Shown here piece after piece: positions 18,442-26,042 of a stretch of DNA of 64,000 nucleotides. The notes under the pieces were generated by a model, which saw only the letters and a program-made list of their open reading frames with translations, was not told where the DNA came from and did not search any database. Location: positions 1,984,001 through 2,048,000 of the forward strand of contig NZ_LT629797.1 in NCBI RefSeq assembly GCF_900106015.1, written 5' to 3'. The translations under genes and the position numbers were made by a program. How positions within the stretch are numbered: position 1 is the first letter of the stretch; the number at the start of each line of letters is the position of its first letter. This stretch comes from Pseudomonas sihuiensis (GTDB taxonomy: Bacteria > Pseudomonadota > Gammaproteobacteria > Pseudomonadales > Pseudomonadaceae).

Positions 18442-19200
18442 ATGAAGCAGAGAACGTCATCATTCCGTCAGCTACTAGCAAAGTGCCTTGCCCCTTTGCC
18501 CGTTTTACTCGCTTTGCCGACACTCGGCTACAGCGCTACGGCGGCTGCCACCTTCACCAGCACTGAACAACTTATCGGCGCCACCGAGGCCTTTCTTGAG
18601 CAGGCGACCACTGAATATCTACAGCGTAGCGAAATTCAGGGCCGCCATGAGATTCGCGTCAACCGTCTCGACCCACGGTTACGCCTGCCTCTGTGCGATC
18701 AGCCGCTGACCACCACGCTGGAAAGCCCGGCGCAGCCGCTGGGCCGTGTCACTACGCGCGTGCGCTGTGACGGCAGCGCTCCGTGGACAGTATTCGTGCC
18801 CGCTGAAGTGCGCTTGTATCGCCCCATTGTCGTACTGACTCGCCCGCTCAAGCGCATGAGCGTAGTCAAAGCTACGGATTTGAGCCTGGTTGAACGCGAT
18901 GTCGGTCAATTGGGTCAGAACTTTCTCACCGACCTGAATCAGGCGATCGGCAAAAAATTGACGCGCCAGCTCGGTAGTGACCAGATTCTTCTTTCGACTC
19001 ATCTGCAAATAGCCGAGGTCATTCGGCGCGGCGACCAGGTGGTGATCAGCGCTCGCGGCGCTAGCGTGAGTGTCCGTATGCCCGGCGAAGCTCTGACCGA
19101 TGGTGCTCCAGGCGAACAGATCAACGTGCGTAACCTGCGTTCGCAGCGAGTCGTTCGAGCCCGCGTTGTCGGGCCTGGGCAAGTGGAAGTACCCATGTAG
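18442..19200 (+). CDS. flgA: Flagellar P-ring assembly chaperone
   Basis: FlgA, 252 residues, is the periplasmic chaperone for FlgI. It has a signal peptide (LLAKCLAPLPVLLALPTLGY then SATAAA), a conserved Cys-containing N-terminal domain (RLPLCDQPLTTTL and TTRVRCDG), and a SAF-type C-terminal domain ending QRVVRARVVGPGQVEVPM. The ATG at 18442 has no clear ribosome site, and the RpoN box implies a very short or absent leader; an in-frame TTG two codons upstream (18436) does not solve this. It is divergent from cheV and starts the flgA-flgM-flgN-flgZ run. Confidence 0.93.
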   Translation: MKQRTSSFRQLLAKCLAPLPVLLALPTLGYSATAAATFTSTEQLIGATEAFLEQATTEYLQRSEIQGRHEIRVNRLDPRLRLPLCDQPLTTTLESPAQPLGRVTTRVRCDGSAPWTVFVPAEVRLYRPIVVLTRPLKRMSVVKATDLSLVERDVGQLGQNFLTDLNQAIGKKLTRQLGSDQILLSTHLQIAEVIRRGDQVVISARGASVSVRMPGEALTDGAPGEQINVRNLRSQRVVRARVVGPGQVEVPM

Positions 19201-19268
19201 GCATGTTTCTTGTAGCGCAAAGACGTGGCGATTCCCTACACTGTTAAACGACGCGATGAAATTAATCC

Positions 19269-19295
19269 TAAAGTTTTCCCGGCAGCAGCCGAGAA
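19269..19295 (+). promoter_or_regulatory. Sigma-28 (FliA) promoter of flgM
   Basis: TAAAGTTT, 11 bases, GCCGAGAA: a near-perfect match to TAAAGTTT-N11-GCCGATAA, 41 bp upstream of the flgM ATG. It would let FliA drive its own anti-sigma factor. Confidence 0.85.
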
Positions 19296-19335
19296 GCATG
19301 GCAAGCGTCCACCATATCGTCCGAGGTTCTGCATC

Positions 19336-19671
19336 ATGGTCATCGACTTCAACCGGCTGAACAATGCCAATACGCCCGCCAATGCGGGACGTACCGGCGC
19401 GACTCAGGCTGGCAATCGCAATGAGTCGGCACAGCCGAACAAAGCGCCTGTCACCGGTACTGATGAACAGACCAACACCAAGAGCGGTGAATCGGTACAA
19501 CTGAGCCGTGAGGCACAGCAGTTGCAAACAATCGGCGAGAAGCTGCGTGATCAGCCCATCGTCAACAAGGAGCGTGTGGCCCAGCTGAAACAGGCCATTG
19601 CTGATGGCAGCTATCAGGTCGACAGCAAACGCGTCGCCCAGAAACTGCTCGACTTCGAATCCCAGCGCTAG
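19336..19671 (+). CDS. flgM: Anti-sigma-28 factor
   Basis: FlgM, 111 residues, holds FliA inactive until it is exported through the completed hook-basal body. The start [17 protein letters not shown] fits the family, with GAGG 11 bases upstream. The N-terminal half is low complexity (Asn, Thr, Gln, Gly), as expected for a disordered secreted protein. The C-terminal sigma-binding helices include [20 protein letters not shown] and AQKLLDFE. Preceded by a FliA promoter and followed 50 bp later by flgN. Confidence 0.95.
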   Translation: MVIDFNRLNNANTPANAGRTGATQAGNRNESAQPNKAPVTGTDEQTNTKSGESVQLSREAQQLQTIGEKLRDQPIVNKERVAQLKQAIADGSYQVDSKRVAQKLLDFESQR

Positions 19672-19721
19672 TCTCAGGGCTGCGCTGGGGGTGTTGGACG
19701 CCCGACCCCCAAGAGCCCGCC

Positions 19722-20189
19722 ATGAACGACACAGCCTTGCTTGACCTCTTCACCAACGATATCGGCACCGCCGAGCAATTGCTTGAGCTGATCGATAACG
19801 AATTCCAGGCCCTCACCGAACGCGACCTGCCGCGCCTCGACAGCCTGCTCAGTGAAAAACAACCTCTGCTTGCCCTGCTGCAACAGCACGGCAGTGAGCG
19901 CAGCCGTCTTCTTCAGGATGCAGGCTTGAGCGCTGACCGCGACGGCCTGACCGCACTGGCGGGCAACTCCTCAGTCGGCGATCAGTTGCTGGAGCGCAGC
20001 GAAGCGCTATCGACTCTGCTGCAGCGCTGCCAGGAGGGCAATTTGCGTAACGGCCGCCTGATCCGCGCCAATCAGGCTTCTGTTCGCAGCGTTCTGGGCA
20101 TTCTGCGCGGCGGCGAGACTCCGGGCCTCTATGACAGTCGTGGCAGTGCCGCTAGAATCGCGCAGCAAAGACCGCTCAGCCAGGCCTGA
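19722..20189 (+). CDS. flgN: Flagellar export chaperone for FlgK/FlgL
   Basis: A 155-residue helical protein (LLDLFTNDIGTAEQLLELID, LTERDLPRLDSLLSEKQPLL) of the FlgN family, which chaperones the hook-associated proteins FlgK and FlgL for type III export. The C-terminus, ILRGGETPGLYDSRGSAA, is typical of Pseudomonas FlgN. It lies directly after flgM and is probably co-transcribed from the FliA promoter. Confidence 0.92.
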   Translation: MNDTALLDLFTNDIGTAEQLLELIDNEFQALTERDLPRLDSLLSEKQPLLALLQQHGSERSRLLQDAGLSADRDGLTALAGNSSVGDQLLERSEALSTLLQRCQEGNLRNGRLIRANQASVRSVLGILRGGETPGLYDSRGSAARIAQQRPLSQA

Positions 20190-20279
20190 GCCATCCCCCA
20201 ACAAAAAGCACAGGGACATGCAGGCACTCTGCCAGTATGCTAGTGCCGTTGTAGTCCATGACTCGGAGAGTTCCGAACT

Positions 20280-21029
20280 GTGTCCAGCGCGTTCAACGAC
20301 GAGAGCGGTCCTCAACCGCCCAAGGTGCTCAAGACATCCGTCGAGATCATTGCCACCCTACGTCAATTGCAACAGAACCATGATCCCCTGGTTATCCAAT
20401 TCAAGGATCGTGGCCAGCGTTTTCAAAGTTACCTTGTAGAAATCGATAAAGACCGTGCGCGCTTAGCGCTGGACGAGATCATCCCTAACGATGGCGAACG
20501 TTTTCTCAAGCAAGGCGAAACCTTCAACGTCGAGGCGTTCCGCGACGGGGTGCGAGTAGCCTGGACCTGTGATCACGACGTGCGGCTTGGCGAGCTCGAG
20601 GGAGCCCCCTGCTACTGGGCACCGTTGCCCACCGAAGTGATCTATCACCAGCGCCGCAGCGCCTTCCGTGCACCGCTGAAGCAGAGCGATCTGATCAAGG
20701 TCGTACTCAGCGGCGACAAGCTGCGCGAGCCGCTGTCAGGTCATCTGCTGGACATCTCGGCCACCGGCTGCAAACTGCGTTTCGCCGGCAACCTCAGCCA
20801 GCAATTGAGCAATGGCCAGGTACACGAGCGACTCACCGCCTATCTGCCCTTCGGCAACATGACCTGCGCCGTGGAGTTACGTCACGTGCAATACGAGGAC
20901 AAGGTCGACATGACGTTCGTCGGCACTCGTTTTCATCGCTTGAACGGCCTTGAGCAACGTCAGGTCGAGCGCTTCGTCTATCAGCTGCAACGCGAGGCGC
21001 GTCGCACCGAGAGCGACGGCCCCTTCTGA
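20280..21029 (+). CDS. flgZ: Flagellar brake protein, PilZ domain (YcgR-like)
   Basis: A 249-residue YcgR/FlgZ protein: N-terminal YcgR domain (about 20-115) and C-terminal PilZ domain with the c-di-GMP signature, an RxxxR in QRRSAFRAPL and DISATGCKLRF. It slows swimming when c-di-GMP is high by acting at the motor. The GTG at 20280 is the likely start, with GGAGAG about 10 bases upstream. The position after flgMN is the usual Pseudomonas place. Note that c-di-GMP also drives alginate polymerisation through Alg44 in this window, so the two sets respond in opposite directions to one signal. Confidence 0.93.
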   Translation: MSSAFNDESGPQPPKVLKTSVEIIATLRQLQQNHDPLVIQFKDRGQRFQSYLVEIDKDRARLALDEIIPNDGERFLKQGETFNVEAFRDGVRVAWTCDHDVRLGELEGAPCYWAPLPTEVIYHQRRSAFRAPLKQSDLIKVVLSGDKLREPLSGHLLDISATGCKLRFAGNLSQQLSNGQVHERLTAYLPFGNMTCAVELRHVQYEDKVDMTFVGTRFHRLNGLEQRQVERFVYQLQREARRTESDGPF

Positions 21030-21057
21030 GCCCACCCCCTCCATTCGCGCAAAGCCC

Positions 21058-21113
21058 GTAGGGTGGGCTTCAGCCCACCAAGGGAGGCCGCCGTGGGCTA
21101 AAGCCCACCCTAC
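21058..21113. repeat. REP-like inverted repeat between flgZ and the MFS gene
   Basis: GTAGGGTGGGCTTCAGCCCAC at the left and GTGGGCTAAAGCCCACCCTA(C) at the right are inverted copies, each itself a hairpin. It lies between the convergent stops of flgZ and the MFS transporter and may serve as a bidirectional terminator. Confidence 0.8.
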
Positions 21114-21129
21114 AAAGTCTGGCGGCGGA

Positions 21130-22437
21130 CTACCCCCGCTTCACGTCCGGCTCAACCTCCTCCTCGCCCGCCGCAGCTGGCTCCTGCATCTGCTCCTGTA
21201 CCGTCTGCTCATCGACCCTCGGGTCGAGCGCAGCGACCAGCGGCGAGCTGGTGACGTTACCCGGCATGGCCATATGGTGCAGCGGCGCATCGTCGACCTG
21301 ATGCAGATGGGTCACCACTTCAGGACGAATGCGCCAGACCAGAATCAACGCGCAAACGCTGACGAACACATAGAGCATGTTGGCGCCGTAGAAACGCATC
21401 AGCACACCGGCCAGCAGCGGGCCGATGCAGGCGCCCACGCCGAAGGTGACCAGCAGCATGGCCGTCAGTGACACGCGGCGCTCCGGCTCCACATGGTCAT
21501 TGGCCAAGGCCACCGCCAGTGGATAGAGACTGAACTGCATCAGGCTGACCAGAAAGCCGACACCGAACAGCAAGCCGAGGAATACCTCCGGCAGTGCCGC
21601 CAACGGCAAGGCAGCCAGCAGCAGCAAGACCGAACAGCCACGAATCAGGCGCACGCGGTCATGTCGATCGGAAAGCCAGCCCAGCGGCCACTGCACCAGG
21701 AGACCCGCCAGGATGCAGCTGCCCATGAACAGCCCCACCTGCTCGGTCGATAGCCCCATCCGAGTGGCGTACAAAGGCGCCAGGCCATAAAAAGAACCGA
21801 TCAACAGGCCAGCCACGGCGATAGCGGTCAGCGACAGCGGCACGCGACTGAGGAAGAAGCGCAGCTCCAGCGGTGCCGGATGCAAGGGCGCCGGGTGTAA
21901 ACGCCGGGTCAGCGCTACGGGCACCAGACACAAGGCGAAGCACAGGGCGACCAACATGAGCAATTCCAGACCCAGCGTCGGATGCACCACCAGCGCCAGT
22001 TGCCCAAGAATCAGGCCCAGGTAGGAAGCCCCCATGTACCCGCTGAACACCAGGCCACGCTGCGTGGCTTCGGCCTGCTCGTTGAGCCAGCTCTCGATGA
22101 CCATGTACTGACACATCATGCCCAGGCCCACCAGCATGCGCAGAAACAGCCAGAATGGCAGCCACTCGATCAGCCCATGGCCCAGCACAGCCGCCGTGAC
22201 CACGCCGGCACAGGCCACGTAAGCACGGATATGCCCCACCCGACCGATCAGTCGATGCCCCAGCTTGCCGCCGAGCACAAGGCCAAAGTAATTGGCCGCC
22301 ATCAGCGCACCGACCCAGAGACCATCCACGGTGTCAGCCAGACGCAGGGCCAGGTAGGTACTGAGCAGGCCAGAGCCGAGCAACATCAGCAAGGTGGCGA
22401 AATAGAGCGAGCGGAATGACTTCCAGATCAAGCGCAT
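21130..22437 (-). CDS. MFS transporter (YcaD-like)
   Basis: A 435-residue major facilitator protein with 12 predicted membrane segments. MRLIWKSFRSLYFATLLMLL begins the first; VGLGMMCQYMVIESWLNEQA is the conserved region of the YcaD-type subfamily, and a YGLAPLYATRMGLSTEQVG loop is also present. The ATG at 22437 has AAGGAG about 11 bases upstream; the frame is open beyond it but without membrane or family character. The C-terminal tail is cytoplasmic, His- and Glu-rich. The substrate is unknown. It is convergent with flgZ. Confidence 0.85.
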   Translation of the reverse strand: MRLIWKSFRSLYFATLLMLLGSGLLSTYLALRLADTVDGLWVGALMAANYFGLVLGGKLGHRLIGRVGHIRAYVACAGVVTAAVLGHGLIEWLPFWLFLRMLVGLGMMCQYMVIESWLNEQAEATQRGLVFSGYMGASYLGLILGQLALVVHPTLGLELLMLVALCFALCLVPVALTRRLHPAPLHPAPLELRFFLSRVPLSLTAIAVAGLLIGSFYGLAPLYATRMGLSTEQVGLFMGSCILAGLLVQWPLGWLSDRHDRVRLIRGCSVLLLLAALPLAALPEVFLGLLFGVGFLVSLMQFSLYPLAVALANDHVEPERRVSLTAMLLVTFGVGACIGPLLAGVLMRFYGANMLYVFVSVCALILVWRIRPEVVTHLHQVDDAPLHHMAMPGNVTSSPLVAALDPRVDEQTVQEQMQEPAAAGEEEVEPDVKRG

Positions 22438-22901
22438 TGACGGGTAAAGCTCCTTGTGCACGGAAACCGGGAATGGCGGCGGGCCTGCGCGGCTAGGACG
22501 GCGCCCTTGGGGCGTGCGGGCGATGCAACTTTCGATGCCCTGGAAAACGAACAGTTCGATTGCCAACTCATCACGATTCAGACGCTCGCTTGCGCCGCAC
22601 AGGGTACAGCGTAGCCTCAATTCTTCCTGTTCTTCGAGCGACCACGGGTCACACCCTGCCAGCCGCAGGTTTGCTGATCCGCCCCGGCAACTACCTGGCA
22701 GAGCCGGCAGACAAGCCTTGTAGAGATGCGACATGGGCTTGCGCCCTGTCGTCCAGATGCCCGCCCAGCGCACGAACCCCGATCCGGCTGTGCTAGAGTC
22801 GCGCGCTATTTTTTCGGCCTGCTCTCCATGGCACTACCGAAAAACCTCTCGAACCAGGCCCGACGCCACTTGCAACGCGCCCAGCAACCAGAGAACTCGC
22901 G

Positions 22902-24125
22902 ATGTCCCAAGCCCTTCACCCTGCCCTGCAGCTACTCAACCGCACCAGCCTGGTGACACAGATCATCATCGGCCTGCTGGCAGGTATCGCTCTGGCCGTA
23001 ATCGCCCCGCAGGCAGCACTGTCCGTCGGCTTCATCGGTAACGTGTTCGTCTCGGCGCTCAAGGCCGTCGCCCCGGTACTGGTGTTCATCCTGGTGATGT
23101 CGTCCATCGCCAACCACCAGCAAGGCCAACAGACGCATATCCGCCCGATCCTGCTGATGTACCTGATCGGTACCTTCAGCGCCGCCCTGGTCGCGGTGGT
23201 GGCCAGCTTCGCCTTCCCGTCGTCGCTGGTACTGAGCAGCCAGGCTGCTGAACTGACGCCCCCCGGCGGCATCGGCGAGGTGCTCAAGACGCTGCTGATG
23301 AACGTGGTCGACAACCCGGTCAATGCCCTGCTGAATGGTAACTTCATCGGTATCCTGGCCTGGGCTATCGGCCTCGGCTTCGCCTTCCGCCATGCCAGCG
23401 CCGGTAGCAAACAACTGCTGGGCGAACTGTCCAACGGTGTGACTGCCATCGTCAAGCTGGTGATCCGCCTGGCGCCGCTGGGGATCTTCGGCCTGGTCGC
23501 CGCCACCCTCGCCGAATCCGGCTTCGACGCCCTGCTCGGTTATCTGCACCTGCTGGTGGTGCTGGTCGGCTGCATGCTGCTGGTGGCCCTGGTGGTCAAC
23601 CCGGCGCTGGTGTACTGGAAGATCCGTCGCAACCCCTACCCGCTGGTGTTCACCTGCCTGCGCGAAAGCGGCATCACCGCTTTCTTCACCCGTAGCTCGG
23701 CCGCCAACATTCCGGTCAACCTGCAACTGAGCCAGCGCCTGGGCCTGCACGAAGAAACCTACTCGGTCTCCATTCCGCTGGGCGCCACCATCAACATGGC
23801 CGGTGCCGCCATCACCATCACCGTGCTGACCATGGCTGCAGTGCACACCCTGGGCATCCCCGTCGATCTACCCACCGCCCTGCTGCTGAGCGTGCTGGCC
23901 TCGATCAGTGCCTGCGGCGCATCCGGTGTCGCCGGCGGCTCGCTGCTGCTGATCCCGCTGGCCTGCAGCCTGTTCGGCATCCCCAATGACGTGGCCATGC
24001 AGATCGTCGCCATCGGCTTCATCATCGGCATCGTTCAGGACTCGGCAGAAACCGCGCTGAACTCTTCCACCGACGTGCTGTTCACCGCCGCTGCCTGCAT
24101 GGCACAAGAGCGTAAGGACAGCTGA
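22902..24125 (+). CDS. sstT: Na+/serine-threonine symporter
   Basis: A 407-residue member of the dicarboxylate/amino acid:cation symporter family, closest in pattern to SstT. It starts [20 protein letters not shown] and has the membrane segments and re-entrant loop sequence [15 protein letters not shown], followed by [19 protein letters not shown] and the second loop region [17 protein letters not shown]. It imports serine and threonine with sodium. It is a single gene; the sequence right after its stop is mobile-element debris. Confidence 0.93.
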   Translation: MSQALHPALQLLNRTSLVTQIIIGLLAGIALAVIAPQAALSVGFIGNVFVSALKAVAPVLVFILVMSSIANHQQGQQTHIRPILLMYLIGTFSAALVAVVASFAFPSSLVLSSQAAELTPPGGIGEVLKTLLMNVVDNPVNALLNGNFIGILAWAIGLGFAFRHASAGSKQLLGELSNGVTAIVKLVIRLAPLGIFGLVAATLAESGFDALLGYLHLLVVLVGCMLLVALVVNPALVYWKIRRNPYPLVFTCLRESGITAFFTRSSAANIPVNLQLSQRLGLHEETYSVSIPLGATINMAGAAITITVLTMAAVHTLGIPVDLPTALLLSVLASISACGASGVAGGSLLLIPLACSLFGIPNDVAMQIVAIGFIIGIVQDSAETALNSSTDVLFTAAACMAQERKDS

Positions 24126-24149
24126 GACCCATCGCGTTGATAGCAAGGC

Positions 24150-24500
24150 CCACCTCGCGTGTAATGCTGTTGACTTAAGCGGAGCAGCCTTGCGATCCAC
24201 CGGGTAGCGGGTCTATGAAATCTTCACCGTCCTTGCTCTTGATGGCCTTGGGCGGTGATCCAGAAACAGCCCACCGACTCCTGCCCTCAACGCTGATAAG
24301 CGTTGTCCTGTTGCTGAAATCGGGTTGGCCGCTGCCATCACGATCAATTGCACGGCGATGTAGTGGGCCACCGGCTTGAAGCGGATGTCGCTTGGGGAGC
24401 GGCCAAAGGCGACGGCTGCCTGACTGGCTTCACGACGAATGATGTTGCAGGCCAGCAACAATCCCCCAAACCTCTTGGTAGATCAGCTCCTTTACAGGCA
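24150..24500 (-). pseudogene. IS4-family transposase C-terminal remnant
   Basis: The minus strand encodes the C-terminal end of an IS4-type DDE transposase. EVWG is followed, after a one-base frameshift in a run of five G near 24465, by LLACNIIRREASQAAVAFGR, then FKPVAHYIAVQLIVMAAANP and LFLDHRPRPSRARTVKIS. A TAG at 24213-24215 then interrupts the frame, after which TRYPVDRKAAPLK continues it. So the remnant carries a frameshift and a nonsense codon and lacks most of the gene, including the first catalytic Asp residues. Between 24500 and 24735 nothing is recognisable. Family naming rests on recalled motif patterns. Confidence 0.65.
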
Positions 24501-24734
24501 AGAGCAGGCCGAATCGGCCTTTTTGAGGCAGGACGCCGGAACACAACAGGTGTTCATTGCCGCCCGTGTTCCTGTCTGTTCGCTCTTGTGCTCCATCGCT
24601 GAAAGCCCCGTGGTTACTGGCTCCAAGCATTCTAGGAGCACCAATCACACCAAGAACAAGGAATTTTTCAGGGGTATGGGTTTGCATGCTCAAACCGACT
24701 TGCCGAAGTTGACCGGCACCACGTTGCCGACCCC

Positions 24735-25517
24735 TTACCAACGGTGGGCGAAATCGTATGAGGTGACGTGCTGCTGCCGGTTGGCATCGAGGTAGTCGGC
24801 CCACCACTGGCACATCAGCCGGCGTTCCTGCAGGTGCTCTGCCTTGTGGATGTAGGCGCCACGCACCGTGTCGCGCTCTTGGTGGCTCATCTGCCTTTCA
24901 ACGGCATCCTTCGACCATAGCCCCGACTCCACCAAGGCGGAACAGGCCATAGTGCAAAAGCCGTGGCCGCACAGATCCACCTTGGTGTCATAACCCATAC
25001 GGCGCAGGGCCTTGTTGATGGTGTTCTCGCTCATGGGCTTGTGGTGGTAGTGGTCGCCGGGGAACACCAGATCGAAACGGCCGGTAAGCTGGCGTACCTG
25101 CTCCAGCAGCTCCAGTGTCTGGCGGCTCAGCGGTACCAGGTGCGGAGTCCCCATCTTGGCGCCGCGGTGGGAGAACTTGACGCCCTCGATGGCCTCGCGC
25201 TGGCCGGGTATCTCCCACATGGCCCGGACGGTGTCGATCTCACTCCAACGGGCAAAACGCAGCTCGCTGGAGCGGATAAACACCAGCAGGGTGAGCGATA
25301 CCGCATGCCGGGTCAGCGCCCGGCCGGAATCGGCCTTGATACGCTGCAGCAGCTCGGGTAGGCGATCCAGTGGCAAGGCGGGCCGGTGGGCACTCTTGCG
25401 GGTGGCCGTGGCGCCCACCAGGTACAGGCCCTGACCATCGAACAGCTTGTATTCCTTCTCGCGCGGCTTGGCAGCCTCACACTTGGAATCTGTCAGAGGG
25501 GTGACTGGGCGTACCAT
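24735..25517 (-). pseudogene. P4-type tyrosine integrase, internally deleted and catalytically damaged
   Basis: The frame is open for 260 codons but the protein is not a working integrase. The N-terminus (TPLTDSKCEAAKPREKEYKL, FDGQGLYL) is the DUF4102 start of P4-like integrases. Near residue 34 it jumps directly to SAHRPALPLDRLPELLQRI, so about 140-150 residues of the usual 400 are missing. In the catalytic domain, Arg I is present (RSSELRFARWSEID) and the Tyr is present (RGAYIHKAEHLQERR), but the box II His-x-x-Arg reads HGFC where HGFR is expected, a CGC to TGC change. It starts 162 bp from the 3' end of tRNA-Arg and reads away from it in the same direction as the tRNA, the usual P4 integrase position, so it marks a former genomic island. 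Confidence 0.85.
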
Positions 25518-25610
25518 AGGAATACGTACCCTTATCGAACCGGCGTATCCCTAAACGTCTTCCTAAAACGTGGATATGTACAGAGACAATAGTAGACAGC
25601 CGGATACAAC

Positions 25611-25635
25611 AAAGCCGGCTCAAGTGGCCGGCTTT
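25611..25635 (-). terminator. Terminator after tRNA-Arg
   Basis: AAAGCCGGC-tcaagtg-GCCGGCTTT, a perfect hairpin 44 bp beyond the 3' end of tRNA-Arg; it is symmetrical and could act in both directions. Confidence 0.7.
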
Positions 25636-25678
25636 ACTGGGATTCGTAGACTTCTATAGACAGATAGAGTCAATCATT

Positions 25679-25753
25679 TGGCGTCCCCTGCTGGAATCGA
25701 ACCAGCATCTAGCCCTTAGGAGGGGCTTATTCTATCCGTTGAACTAAGGGGAC
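25679..25753 (-). tRNA. tRNA-Arg (anticodon CCT)
   Basis: A 75-nt cloverleaf on the minus strand: acceptor GTCCCCT pairs with AGGGGAC, anticodon stem and loop read CCCCTCCTAAGGGC with anticodon CCT, the T-arm is CTGGTTCGATTCCAG, and the CCA is encoded. Integration site of the decayed integrase next to it. Confidence 0.96.
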
Positions 25754-25831
25754 ACGGCCGTATTGGCAACGGCCGGGCCGCATCTTAGCGGCGACACGCG
25801 CATTTGTCATGTCGCCACCGCTCACTTCCTA

Positions 25832-25924
25832 GGGCCTGTTGCCGTTTTACATGGGCAACCATAGGAAGGCTCAGGCCATGGCCACCACGCTCTCGTAATT
25901 TCTCTTGAGCTTGTCGAATCGTGA
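25832..25924 (-). mobile_element. IS5-type element remnant (3' end)
   Basis: The minus strand carries SRFDKLKRNYESVVAMA, then TGA, then AFLWLPM and TAA, which looks like the C-terminus of an IS5-family transposase with one Cys or Trp codon changed to a stop. It is followed by an end-like sequence whose plus-strand form is GGGCCTGTTGCCGTTTTAC. Only about 90 bp survive. The family call is from pattern memory. Confidence 0.55.
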
Positions 25925-25972
25925 GACCACCTGTTCGTGCTGATCGAAGTCGACGTGAGTGAAGACGGACAT
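25871..25972 (-). pseudogene. Leucine dehydrogenase start fused to IS remnant
   Basis: A 33-codon frame begins with a good ribosome site (GAGG about 8 bases upstream) and MSVFTHVDFDQHEQVV, which resembles the first 16 residues of Pseudomonas Glu/Leu/Phe/Val dehydrogenases. It then switches to SRFDKLKRNYESVVAMA of a transposase. The rest of the dehydrogenase is gone. The neighbouring indolepyruvate oxidoreductase and Lrp-type regulator are consistent with an amino acid catabolic locus that lost its dehydrogenase through an IS-mediated deletion. The resulting 33-residue chimera could still be translated. Confidence 0.55.
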
Positions 25973-25989
25973 CGGGTTACCTCGGATGT

Positions 25990-26021
25990 AAAAAGCCGCC
26001 CCTCTCCCGCACGGGAGAGGG
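25990..26021 (-). terminator. Terminator after the indolepyruvate oxidoreductase gene
   Basis: The minus strand reads CCCTCTCCCG-tg-CGGGAGAGGG, then gcggc and TTTTT, 22 bp after the stop of the large oxidoreductase gene. Confidence 0.75.
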
Positions 26022-26042
26022 TGGCAAAGGGGATGGGAAAGG

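Noticed and set aside
24213..24813. Short minus-strand frames as separate small genes
   Set aside because: They join into one damaged transposase tail after correcting a single G insertion; the stretch from 24500 on has no recognisable protein.
25679..25753. att duplicate of tRNA-Arg inside 24126-25679
   Set aside because: No second copy of the tRNA 3' end was found in the scar region.
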